DNA of 64,000 nt from Baylisascaris procyonis (GCA_037389465.1 JAZARR010000110.1:186001-250000), one strand, 5' to 3'; positions 26,556 to 38,744 are shown, numbered from the stretch's first letter. Numbers and translations are program-made. Notes: generated by a model not told the origin, from the letters alone.

Positions 26556-29500
26556 TCCCTCTGAAAGCAATAATATAGACGTTTGTCTCGACCTTATTCT
26601 TTGCAGAATATTTACGAACAATCATTCCATCACTAAAATATTACTGTAATTTAGGTTCATTGCGGAAAAATCACCGAATACAAGCAGATTATCGTTCTCA
26701 GCTGGTAATAAGACTCGATCTTGGCGAAGGCGTGAATCGATAGTTGAGCTCTAATAAGAAAACTTTCACACTCTTGTACGTTATGCGCTCAACCTTGGAA
26801 GATGCCGGATTGCAGCCAATAAGGTAAACGACTAATGACAACGAAGCTGCCTCCAATATGTCATCACTGAAAGCCCTAAACTGTGGGAACGTTCACGCTG
26901 CCTTTCGATTCCTCACAAATGGAGAGTGTTCGTACCAAAGGCAATGTTAAATCACAGCTGTTCCTTATCCTTTCTCCACTTAAGAGAGAACGAAGAAACG
27001 TGTGATCCGCATTAGGGATTTCATATTCGAGTTATCCTCCATCTGGTTTCTAAATCTAAATGGAACAGAACTGAGGTTTTGTTTTAATAGGTGTATTCTG
27101 CATTCATCCCATGAATATATCGCTTTTTATTCAAATATATCAATCATTTTTAATTTTAAAAAAAACCTCTACAGAGAGTTAAGAATACCTGCCATACCTA
27201 TCATAGTTTGACCACTTTCTATGAACGAATAAAAACGAAACTGAACACTAAACAATGATCAACTATAATTTGCATCCCACCGCTGTGATATAAACACATC
27301 AATGAATGAACCAATTCCTCGTTGCATTTGCGGGTAATCATTTTTTTGCAAACGGTAAACTCCACCCTCTACCACCTTCGTTGACTATGGAAAAGTATTT
27401 CATGAAAATATAATTTATTTATTGACACTTCCGGCATATTTTTTAAGACGAGAAAGAAATAGCCGCGAAAACAACTCACAAACCTATGAAAGGCGAAAAA
27501 ACTGACAAGATGATTGACTCAAAAAACCAAATAGTTGGATTCAGGTTGAATCTGATCCAGGTGTTATCCCTGACCTGGTTTACCCCGTGATCGTAAGCAA
27601 ATGGTTAAGTTGAACTCGGCCAAGTCTCAGTCCCGGTCACAATCGAGCCCAGCTTTAACAAAGAGCCAATCAAAGCAAAAGTAAATTACAACTGCAAGAG
27701 GGTCGAATTTTAATTATGGGGAAGAATGCCCGAGAAGTATACGAATAACATAAAAACACCATAGAAGAGAATCAAAGACACGAAGGTAAACAACTCAACA
27801 ATAGAGTTGGACCTGATGAACACAATAAGGGCAATCGACCTACATTCCTGCTAATCTCAAATCACCTATTCGAAGCGTTAAATCACTAATATTCCACCTT
27901 AAAATTGTTGATTTTACTAGACGTTTCTATTTTAAATTAAATAGTCTAATATTAATTCTTGTTATAAGTTTTGATAGAAGTTTGTATAGGGAAACGGGAG
28001 TATCTCTAATATCGTATAAATTTGTAAGATATCGATGCGTGCTTAATGGTGAAAAGAACTTCTTGAAGTTTAAGGCTGATCGCAGTTTTCAACATTTTAA
28101 GCATAAACTGTCTCACAGTTACAAGTGCAAAATTTCTAGAGTCCTTAACCAATATCACTACCCATGAAAAGATGCGTTTTAAAACACTATACATCTATTA
28201 GCCCCATCTCATACTCAAATTCCAATGTGCAGTGACGGTGCAAATTATCACCGGAAAGGAAATGACTTATTGGAGAGATGGGAGGTTCGTATTTGACATC
28301 TCTAAAGCCAGTTATATCGAACATTTTAGCGATATAACCTCAACCTCTAGCAATGGTATTCTTCGCTCAGGTGTTCTTAGAGAACATCTGAGTAGATGAC
28401 GTTCTGAAGTGGAAAACTGCCACCGATTTGTTGGCAAGAAACTTCTACAGTAGACCCTTTTCAAGTCTTTTTGCTTTCAATAACAACGAGGAAGGTTAAC
28501 GCTAACGTATATCGACAAACGAGAGATGCTGTATACTAAAATAAACTATGAATGTAAGGAATGCCGCATGCTTTTCGGTTTATTTCAATAACGACCGGTA
28601 TACCCAATAACACCCACCGGAAGTGACCACAAATCATCTTCAAATTATTGCTGTGAAATTTAATGAATACTAACAAACACGAAGATAGATGCACTTCTAA
28701 TATCTTCGATCATAACATTGTAATATGAAAATGTTTTTAACAACAATGCACTTCAAATAAATGAGATTTTGAGTATTCGAGTGGTCATTGGTCATTAATT
28801 GACAGATCGAACATATGTATGATACTGTGAGATTTATTGACAGCGTTATCGTGACAGCCGTATCGGATATTATTACTATTTTATTCTTGTTGTTCTTCAC
28901 CTTAGACAATGCTAACAACAATCTACCTCGTAAATGATGGACAGAAGAAGGAAAAGTTTTTATTTTAATCATCAATTCACATCAACAACATCGATATAAT
29001 GAACAATCTTAAAAGTATTACATCATCTAACTCAGAATACTCCCCTCATTGCAGTCATCATGGCCTGTAATGGAGAAGTGAGGAGAGGGGGAGGGGGATG
29101 GACAGAAGACAGGATATCTTATGACAAAGATCTGGCTGGAATAAATTTCAACGTTTGTTTTCAACATATGCGGTATATAATCATATACCGATGTTCTGCT
29201 CACACTGCGCATATTTACGTATGAAAATATTCTTAATTAAATCGAATTTTGGTTGCGATTGTTGGGCACAGTCCATGACTATATAAGACTGTTGAAAAAC
29301 AGTCTTGACTAGGTGGCAAGTTTTAGCCGGAAGATAGCCGCTTGCCCGATTAAGTCGCTTGAAGCGGGATTAACTTAAATCCACATACCTGTCCGTACTT
29401 CCATAATGTTGTGCAATATTTTTTCTTTATTTGCGTTGTGTCTTTATATACTTAAATAAACCTTTATTGAAAAGTGGGAAACACACTTAAACTCAGCCAA

Positions 29501-30531
29501 TCAATGGTCACGCTGACTCCCCACATAGAATTAGCAACAAATCGCAATAAACGCATGTAAAATCTCTGAATTTTTCTATTCATTTCTCTAATCAGCATGA
29601 TGTCAAGGATTCCCTTAATTCCCCTCATTTCTATTCACCTTATCTATCCCCTTCTCCTTGTTTGTGGACCACAATCGATCAAATTCTTTAACTTCAGCTT
29701 TAGTGATTAAAAATTGAAATTTTTTGAAATTATCAGGGAAATAAATAAACAAATGCAAATACATACACGTATATGTAAAAGCAACTATGCTATTATGTGC
29801 TTTGTAAAGAACACATAAAAGCATATACAACGGCCCAGAGATCCTTAGGTTCACTTCAGTTCCGCTACAAAGCTTTCGCAAAGACAAGATAGCTAGATAT
29901 AAGTATGAAATGGATCGGCAAACGCTATAGGAATCAATTGTTTGTGATATATGTTGTTGTAATCTTTGCATAACCTAGCTCCCTCTGTATGATCTCTGAT
30001 GATAACGATATAAAACCAAAAGCAGAGAAGGACACTCAGGTAAGGCAACCCGAAGCATACTCAATATAGAGCGGTGACTTGTCAAGCCAACGGAGATTTA
30101 CTAGCACGAAACGCTAATGGCATGGCAGCAAACATTCCTAAAAACCGGTCACTAACACGGTTGTCACCGCTTCGTCCTTAGAATAATCAACGTCCTAAAA
30201 TGACAATATTTGGAAATTTGAGAACCTGGCCGACAAAATTTACATACGGCCTAGGCCTGATCCCAAAACCTATCCATCTGATTAGTGCTGCCTTAAGAAT
30301 CAAAACCATCGAGTTGTGTACTGAACAGCTCGACCAGTCAAAAAATGGACTAATTCGAATATAATCGACGATCTCTGATCTCCGAAGATAGACAACGATA
30401 AACACAGTGAAAGCATTTCACGACCTCTTCATCAATGAACGTACAATTAAATATTTCGCAATAACTTCAAATGTTTGGAAATTGAAGCGATATTAAAGAA
30501 CAGCATAAAAGTCGTATACAACAACTTGCCG
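26556..30531. other. intergenic between the XLF gene and mrps-26, no gene recognised
   Basis: About 4 kb. The open frames (28697-28975, 29615-29971 and 30187-30405, minus strand) have no recognisable domain. A somewhat G+C-richer block lies near 27540-27660; I cannot assign it. A perfect short hairpin is listed at 29285-29306. Confidence 0.5.
29285..29306. other. perfect 9-bp hairpin with GAAA loop
   Basis: AAGACTGTT, then GAAA, then AACAGTCTT: a perfect stem closed by a GNRA-type tetraloop when read on the plus strand. No T-run follows directly. Function unknown; it could be chance or part of a repeat. Confidence 0.5.
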
Positions 30532-33500
30532 TTAGAATCTTAATTTCCGCTTCTTAGGTGTGGGCTTCATGCAAGTCGTTTTTGCTTCTGGTGACTTCAC
30601 TGGTGTGCTAGCTTCCATTTTCTCTGCAGCATCACCCATATTTCCTTCTGAGGCATCTGATGGCTTTGTATCTGTAGGTGGTGGAGTTGGTGGCATCGAT
30701 CCCGAACCGTCAGATTCACAGTTTGCACTCGGTGAACGCTTCCGCAAGAGTGGTTCAGGCGTTGGTGGTAGTGAACTGTTGTCATCCTTCGACTCACTCT
30801 TTGAATATTTCAAACATGAAGCAGTTATCTCATACAATTTGCGCACCTGTGGAATCGCAAAAGCGTCCTTCAGTGACATTGGTTTCGAGGATTCTGCAAT
30901 AAGAAGCATCTATGTCTTAGTTAACTCAAACAAATTGCAATCGGTAAGTAGGCAACACCTTTGAAGCTTCCCCGACTTCAAATGCATCATATCAATATTC
31001 TTCTAGTAATAATTTTCGGGAAATATTTCAGGTATGTTTAATACGCATTTGGAACAGTACATTTACGAAAACACTCTATCAGATAAGAGCTCCGAGGTTG
31101 CGGCATAAAAAGGTTTATCTGGTCTAGTCCTAATTTCCTTGGATCCAAAAGGATTATAAAGAAGCTTGCAAGGTAATATATGGGATTATCTGCCTAGAAT
31201 TAAAAAATTTGTTGATAATTTTTTTTTTGCTCATAATCTCCATTCATTTTTTTTCTGAATTTCAGTTTTATTTGAGAAAATTTTAACTTTAATAAATCAA
31301 AACAAACAACATATACACGATGAAGTAAGCGGAGAAGGTGGGGAGGGAGCAAAGGAGGGGATTGACATCCAGCTGAGAACAACACAGCTTCCACATTAAT
31401 GGGTTAGCGACAGATTTCGAGGAAATCCAATCGTAATCTCTCGAACTAACGTGACGTGACCTGTTTCAATCGTTCGGTGTAAAGCTCTCCCCCCCCCCTC
31501 ACCTATTCATTAAATCAAAAGTGAGTCATTCTAAATGGACTTTGCCTGAATAAAGACTAATTCGCATAATTAAGAAGTAGCAATGTCTAAGGGGAGCGGT
31601 TATTACCACGTTAATATATCATAAGAGATTAAATAATAACAATAATAATAATGTTTATCAAGTGGGCAATGTTCAACTTTCCAGATTACTATAGAAAATA
31701 TTTCTCATACTTTACCCATCGCTAAGGGAATTCAGTGATCAACATGACTGATTGACATTACACAATCACATATCATCAACCCAAAAATTGTGTTGGAAAA
31801 TAATCGTGGAAAAAAATGCGGTGAGGGAATTTTCCCTTCAAAACGAAAGAGAGTGATATTACCTTTAAGGAATTCCAATCGATGTAAATTGGCTGCCATC
31901 GATAACATATCCAATAAAGGACGCACAACATGATCGAAAAACTGCAATACGTTGAGCACAATTAATTGAAATATTTTAATTTCTTCGAACATCTCACCAC
32001 CATCGATAAGACATATTTCTGTGTTTGCAACAATTTCTTCTTCTATAGACGATACATAGAATTATGAAGATGAGGGTTGATGGTTAATGATACGTTATCT
32101 CCCCTTTCCTCTTTTAGCTTTCAGGTGGTATTTAGAAAGAGAAATGAATGCAGATGATCGGAGAAAAAAAAAGGAAAAAAAAATTCCGCAGCATTGCAAC
32201 TAACCTGCAAACAACAAAATTTCGAAGGTGTAATGTGAGCTTTAAGCTTAAACTAGACGCGTATGGTGGTCTTCAAGGCGATATTGCGACGTCTAATCGT
32301 CCTGGTTGTTATAGAAATTGTTTGAATTGTGGAGTTTCAACAAAATTAAGTAAAACATTTCGATGTTAAGGTCAAGAAGCGAAATTTGACGATAAACAAT
32401 TTTGTGACTATAAATGATGAGCCGAATAAACCAACAAAAATTCCAATATATCATATTAGATGACTAATTGTGCTTTAAATATATTAATAACTTAATGAAT
32501 ATGATGATGTACACAATTTTCCCATAAAATTTCCCATAAAATTCACTATAAAGTAATTAGCGTTCATTTAGGTAATATAAGACGCCGGAAATGAATAGTG
32601 TAGACAGCGGAGATAATCTTAACAAATTCGACAGAGAATAACGAAAATAAATAATTTCTTTTTACCTTCAATTTTTTGAGAATATACGAAATGAATATTT
32701 GATTATATTCATATAGGATCGGCGAAAAAAAAATCCAAGAAACGGCCTAATTTTTAATGTTCTTTAAAAAAATTTAAAAAAAAATGTTCTCCTAATTCAT
32801 TTCAATAAAAAAGAATTTTTAAAAGATACCAATTCATGGCCATCATCAATCAAATGTCCTTCGAATCTCCATCTGAAGAGACGTTTGCCTTTCGTACTCT
32901 CCAAATTGACAGTCATATTTTTCCGTTCGACTATCAGTTCACATTTCGATGATGGTGATGCAAATAAATCTCCAAGTTTTGCAACAAGTACATCATCAGG
33001 TGCACTGAGTTTAGCATTCAATTCAGAGAAACGATCACTGAGTCGTACTTCCTCTATAAAGATCTCGCGATAATCCGTTAAAAGTGTTGTTAATCGACCA
33101 TCCTATAAATAGTGCTCATTTTTTTGTATATACGAAGGGGTAATTTATTTGGTTGTTTTGCATATTTGACGTTCGCAAAAGGGATCGAAATTAGAGAATC
33201 TTTGCGTTTATTATAAAGGAAAGAGAGATTGCTGAACGGGGATCTCGGAGGAGGGAGGTATCTTCTCTCACCCCCCTTAATCCCTCTTCTAGTGACGTGA
33301 CGCTAAGTTCTCTCTCTCCCTCCCCCCCCCCCCCGGGACTAAAATTCCCTCCTAATTCCGAAAGTTCAATTTCACATGTCAAATTTGTTGAAGCATATTT
33401 TGGGTATGTTATAGTGATCGTATTATAGTGAGAAACGTGCTTCCTTACTGCATAGTAGAGACAAGTACGAGACAAATGCGTCTTTGAATAACATGCCCCG

Positions 33501-33876
33501 AAACGATGGGCACTCGACTGGAAAAGAAAAAAAAACTGTCGGAATTTTTATTTACGGTTAAAATACTAAGCGAAACGCTTAAATCCAGCGTGTATATATG
33601 CCTCAATATCAGTCTAAGGCTTGGATTGATGGCCACCCACCAAGAACGTGCTTCTAATTTCTGCAGAAATTAATCTTTTAAAGTGTCATTCCCTTCATAA
33701 AAGTAGATTCATAAAACTGCGATTACAATGCATATAAGCGTCAATTTTTCTCTACTAAACGTAAACAACTAACGTACCTGAAATAAAAGTTTAGTAGCAT
33801 ACTTCTGAGATTCATTCGAGAAACCAGCCGTTGTCCAAGCAATACGTAGCAACGCATTTCCGGTGTCAATGTCCAT
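30532..33876 (-). CDS. XLF/NHEJ1-like non-homologous end-joining factor
   Basis: XLF forms filaments with XRCC4 and bridges Ku-bound DNA ends for ligase IV. Seen: four exons, 33876..33778, 33102..32830, 31941..31863 and 30893..30532; phases 0, 0 and 1 agree; 270 aa against 299 in human. Positions match closely: GRLTTLLTDYREIFIEEV (35-52) with human GYALLVSDLQQVWHEQV; ELNAKLSAP (60-68) with ELNKRLTAP; RLFRWRF (107-113) with the LPFYWNF strand; and FDHVVRPLLDM (126-136) with SQHLIRPLMGM, the start of the coiled coil. The C-terminus, KPTPKKRKLRF, resembles the basic-aromatic Ku-binding motif at the end of XLF (KVKRKKPRGLFS). Between them lies a Ser/Pro-rich tail with several TP/SP sites. The ATG follows an acceptor (TTGCAG, mRNA start 33894) by 18 bases. 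Odd: the helical stalk is shorter than in human, so an exon may be hidden in the 969-base last intron. An XRCC4 paralogue is less likely, because the HTH segment and tail fit XLF better. Confidence 0.8.
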
Positions 33877-34576
33877 TAGATAGGGAATCGAATGCTGCAA
33901 ATAACATTCACTATGAACAATGCAAAAAAAGACGCAAGTCAATTTCCAAATAAGTCAAAAATGAGTATAAATGAAAAAAGCACATCACAACTAATTTGAT
34001 AAACTTATCATTTCTGCAAGAGAATAGCAAATATCAAGTAAACATAAAAGAACAAGTAAAATTTGCAAGTGTAATCTAAATATTATAATTATTATAAGCT
34101 TGGGACGCTTACAACATCTAATCCGGAGAAGGTGCAAAAAACATGCGCCAACAAATTTAGCATGCGAAATTGAAGTTTCGGCATTGCTTTCGGAAGGGAA
34201 GTTCAATCATGAGGAGGAAGTAGTGGGGAACTTAGGCGTTAACCTTACTAATAAATGGATTGGGGGGTGAGGGAAAATACCTCCCTCCTCCTTAATTCCT
34301 CCTCGGCAATCTCCTTCCTACTTCTGCGAAAACTCCCAAAGCGAAAACTTGCAACAAATGAGTAAAAATTCAATGAAATGCGCCAAATTTTCCCATGCAA
34401 CTGTAATGCTTTTTTCAACCAGATAAACTGCAAAATGAGAGCACACCGTTGTATTCGAATCATCATGTGACAGCCGCTGTCGTCATCTTTCATCCGGCTG
34501 TCAGAAATCACAACGGAATGATTCTCTTTTAACTGATAGATGCAATATCACATTAGTACCATCGGACTATATTTAG

Positions 34577-36709
34577 ATGTAATCAAGGAAGCTATTTCCG
34601 AATTGAGTGTTGAAATGTTATCATCACAGATTGTACCTTTACGTTTCATTAAAGACAACAACCGCTGTTCTTTGCTACCCTCCACGTTTCGTGTTTAGAT
34701 ACAGTCTTGAATTGGACGCTACCCGAAACGTTGAGAGAGCCGCAATTATGGTATTGCTATCGAGAAGCGTTCCATTAAATTCCGCTTCGAATTATAGATC
34801 CACTAGTCCTATATCGTAATTCGGGCAATGTGCTCGAAAACTTTTAAGTGATTTTAGGTTCTTTGATATTATCAGTGATAATCAGTACTGATAGTTTTGA
34901 TGACAGCTCTTGATGATACCTCTAAATAAATGCGGTTTTACGTTGAATTCACTAAATTTTTTAAATTGGCAAGCAATCCGAGACTATCGCTGAAGTTGGA
35001 GGCTTACAAAATGAGTGTTGACTATAGCTTGTGCAAAAAATTTTTTTGTGAGGGCTAAGTTTTAGAGTCCAACCTGAAATTTCCACCCTTCCATCAAATT
35101 CTTGCTTCGCTAAGTGAAGGATCTAAAGGTAATATTTTGCAAAGGAATTTTCTGGTTGAACGTCCCTTATATTAGATGGCGTGGATCTTCCTATAAAGGA
35201 TGTAGGTGTTTACATGATTGCTGACTCAGCTGGCACAGTCATCATGTTGAAATCTTGTGGTCTACTCAAGTTGTGAATCATACTCTTCGTTCCTTGAATT
35301 ACCCCGACGAAATAGACCAACGGAAAGTAAAGGTTGGTGGTTGTTTGTGAGAAAGGATATCGAGGTAATTCAAGAAATACAACGGGATTTCACTAAACCT
35401 TTTTTTTGTGAAGAACGTTTTGTTGGTCATTGCATTCTAATTATAGGCAAATGGTTCCCTATTATTTTATTTAAAATTTCTTTGGTATCATACAATTCAA
35501 TTCGATTGTCGCCTTTGAGGGGATATCCCCTTCAAATGAAAAATTAGCAAATCGGATTGATTTAATTCATTCAGCTGCTTCTTGTATTACTCCTCTTTTT
35601 GAGTTTGTTAACATCAACTCGCTATATGAATATCGCCATTAATTTCTCATATTTTATATCGTTTAGAGTACCGTATATCGGTGTTTATAATACCGTAACC
35701 CATTCAGTGGATTCAGCACGAAGCAATTTAACAATTTCATATGCCTACAGCTCTTATGGCCTCTTATTGTCTTCTTTTTTTGGATCTTTAAACGCAGAAC
35801 TGTATACTTCCTCGATCGCCAAATAAAACGACGATATTTCCTTCAAGAAACATTTTTTTTATTTCTCGTCGAATGAGTATTACTTAGGGAAATGATCGAA
35901 TGCGATCACCAATCATACTTTCTCTCATTTTTATGATGTAATGTATTCATGCATATTTCTTATTTAAGAAGAAGTCTCTCCGCGGTCGGGATTCGAACCT
36001 GCGACCTAAAATGACCTGGAATTGCCGGATGTCTACGGTACTTTCGAACAACAGCGATATGTCTATAAGCCTGTCGTTCAGCCGCCGACTGAGCCAGCTT
36101 ATAAGATAGTTTTTATCACATCCTCATTCTGGGTGCATTCTCCTTTTGTTTTAGGCTTGGATGAACGTTGCCAAATGTGCCTTAATATTGACTACATAGG
36201 TGTACTATATGATCTTGTTTGATCTTTCTGGGTTTAGAAGGCGTTAGTGGGGAGGAAAGAGATAGTTGGCTTTCCTTGTCATTTTTTAAAGCTTTGAAAT
36301 TTGTTTTCATGAAATGAGCGACGAACGCTATTGATGCGGGCGGAAAGGTTTATTGGTTACATGGCGTGGCATCGCTTTATTATGAATTCTCAGTTTCATT
36401 GCTGTAATTTTTTCGTATTCACGGCTCATTAAGGATGGGAATTGAGGGGAAAATTTGCAGAGAGCCTGCGAATTGCGTAAGACATGCCAATTGGATAAAT
36501 CGAATCTGGAGGAGCCGCAATACAAACAGCGGCTTACCGATCGAGTGATCATTATGAATGCGGATAAGTTATCGAGTGATAGTAACAACTCGACCCTGCA
36601 GAATGAGGATCGACCAGCTGAGTGGACGACACTGTCGGGTGGTGACATCGGTATCGATGATGAGTTGGCTACGGCGTTTTCTGAATGTTTCAATTTCTTG
36701 GAAATGTAG
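34577..36709 (+). CDS. 3' part of an unidentified protein-coding gene
   Basis: A chain of exons on the plus strand whose phases fit throughout: 34577..34690, 35066..35128, 35176..35259, 35548..35606 and 36461..36709 (TAG). The 5' end is not found; the first listed exon begins inside a codon. Readable segments are VIKEAISELSVEMLSSQIVP, FHQILASLSEGSK, DVGVYMIADSAGTVIMLKS and NRIDLIHSAASCITPLFEF, then a hydrophilic, acidic C-terminal exon (QYKQRLTDRVIIMNADKL to SECFNFLEM). The order hints at a folded beta-rich domain followed by a flexible tail, but I recognise no family. Donors at 34691 (GTGTTT), 35260 (GTCTAC) and 35607 (GTTAAC) are weak, so boundaries are tentative; the last exon is the best supported. 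It is transcribed away from the XLF gene. The last intron carries a tRNA-like element. Confidence 0.45.
35981..36105 (-). repeat. tRNA-like Pol III element (tRNA pseudogene or SINE)
   Basis: On the minus strand an A-box match TGGCTCAGTCGG (36096..36085) is followed by a perfect B-box GGTTCGAATCC (35999..35989). The B-box sits in a T-arm-like context flanked by GGTCG and CGACC, which can pair. The two boxes are about 86 bases apart, too far for an ordinary tRNA without an intron, and I could not fold a normal acceptor stem or anticodon arm. No T4 terminator follows within about 30 bases. A tRNA-derived SINE or a decayed intron-containing tRNA gene fits best. Confidence 0.5.
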
Positions 36710-38549
36710 TCGCTGATAGAATCTGCTAACGCATCTCTGTAAGATTTCCTATATTTGAACGATGATGCCTGTCAAAATTGGTGATTCAGTAAAATTGCAG
36801 TTTCAGCTTTATGATTGAGATCGCATAGGTCGTTGAGTCGATAAAATAGAAAAAAAAAAGCGATTTAGTTGAGGGAGAAAAAAATAATTAATTGAGGGAG
36901 GATTGATTAATTAGGGATTAAATGGAATGTGACTTTGGCTCATAGGCAAATATTCTCTATTATAATCGGCCTTGGGAGAAGGTGGAACGAGAGTTGGGAC
37001 AGATATTCTGAGAACTAAGCAAGCTTTGAAAAAGTGAAGGTTCTATGGAACACTTTGGAAAAGGCGACGTAGACTGAGCTAAGAAAAAGCAAAGACAGCC
37101 ACAAATGCTTGAATTAGTTTTTATATAGAGTTCTGCAAAGTGAAAGGTGAGAAAGGTGGTGGACAAAAGTAAAGGAAGGTAAGGGCTGAAAAGCTTCGCC
37201 AAAATAAAAACGGGAGAGGTATAGATGATGTGAGAGTGGTCACCTCGAAGTACAGAGAGCTCATCTGCTTGCAAATGTAGAGGGAGAATCGTTGCATATT
37301 AAATAAATTGGAAAGTATATCTTCTAAGTCGCAATATTTTCAACTTGTTCTACATTTTTATAAATATCGATAATTCATGAAGTGATTTCAAAAAAATCTT
37401 TAGTATTTGAAAGTGTTGAACGCAAGTTTGAGTTTTTAATTTTATTCTGATTTTATGAATTCGATATAGTTATCTTCACTAAGGAAGTTTTACCAACTGC
37501 CATTGCCCAGCCTTTGGAATAAAATCCTTGATTCGGTACCGTATTGAGGAGTTAAAAAATCCTTAAAGATTCGAAATTGGGATTCACAGTGACGTTATTT
37601 TTTGCATTGTTTTTAGTTCTAGAGATTATAATTTATAAGTAAAATTGGAGATTTATAATTTTAATATTATTTGCTGTTGTTTTCTTGAAAACGGTGGATG
37701 TTTTATTGGTGGTGTTGTTTTCTATATTATTGAGTTCTTTTGTTGATATCGTTGTTTGCTTTCAAAGAGTATTTCTTTTATCGTTGTTTGAGCTTTGCAA
37801 TGTGAAATCATCACATTGATTGAAATGGATGAAAATTCACAACTTTTGCATTTTTTTTTCAGCCATAAAACTGCGAAAAGTATCTTTTTTTTTTTTTTAA
37901 ATTATTCCATAAAACGAAAGTAAAATTATTCCAATTTAGTTTTCATTTCTTATCTTATAAGCTGATAAGCGATTTGTTATTGTTTTATAGTCATTTCCGT
38001 TTCCGTTTCTTTTTTTTTTTTCAAATTTTTTGGTTTTGTTGAACGTAGATTAATGTTTTGTTTGATTTTAATGATATTATAAAAAAAAAAATTTTTTTTA
38101 AATTCTTTGATTTAATTGAATTATTGCTGATTATGCCAATTAAATAAAACTTTTTCAATTTATCACTCACTTTTACATCTTCCAACCTACTCGTTTTTTG
38201 AGGATTAAATAGCTAGTGATATAATAAAATCTCATATATATTTTTTTTTAAATATTCGATGAAACGATGATAAATTACTCATAAAAAAGTTAAAGGTTAA
38301 AGTTGGATATTATTTAGCACTAAAATTTACATTTTATTGATAGAAATCTTTAGTCGTAATTTACTGATGTAATAGCAAATAAAATTTTACATATTTATAC
38401 ACTTATGAATTAATAAGTTATATCTTAATATTAGTCGATAGATCACTTCGAAGATCATAAATTGTGGGTTTTTGTTGATTAAATCTGTAAAGATATCGTT
38501 ACGAGCATATCTTTGATCCTTTAATTTTGAGATGAAGATTAAATGAGAG

Positions 38550-38744
38550 TTGAAGGATTATCGTTATAGGAGAGAGGCAAATCGGATAGCTATGCTTTTA
38601 GAGCTTTATCAATATAAATGTATTTGTAAAGTAATCAAAAAGAGTGGTAGAGCAAATGTTTTTGTTGAAATTGGCCATAAACTTCCGTCTTTAGCAGATC
38701 TATGTCTAGATAAGGAGATTCTTAAGCTGAGAAAGCTGCGATAA
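38550..38744 (+). other. orphan ORF with SOCS-box-like end, doubtful
   Basis: A 64-codon open frame ending GHKLPSLADLCLDKEILKL then RKLR and stop. The PSLxxLC...I.K.R pattern recalls the start of a SOCS box, but the match is short. Acceptor-like AGs lie near its start (TTATAG at about 38569). No partner exons were found. Confidence 0.2.

Noticed and set aside
27533..27660. G+C-richer block considered as a tRNA, LINE piece or exon
   Set aside because: No box motifs, no open frame of useful length and no recognised peptide.
30560..30964. Plus-strand 134-codon ORF
   Set aside because: It is antisense to the last XLF exon, whose minus-strand frame has the homology and the splice site.
35233..35326. 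Plus-strand frame reading HVEILWSTQVVNHTLRSLNY, ending at a GTAAAG donor
   Set aside because: It looks coding, but it overlaps the DVGVYMIADSAGT exon in another frame and its phase does not fit the chain. It could still be an alternative exon.
35981..36105. A functional ordinary tRNA gene
   Set aside because: The A and B boxes are too far apart and no acceptor stem or anticodon arm could be formed.
36022..36222. Plus-strand ORF beginning MPDVYGTFEQQRYVYKP
   Set aside because: Its first half is the antisense of the tRNA-like element, so the reading is probably accidental.
36328..36693. Minus-strand 121-codon ORF
   Set aside because: It overlaps the last exon of the plus-strand gene, which has an acceptor, better codon composition and a fitting phase. 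The minus frame has no splice context or domain.
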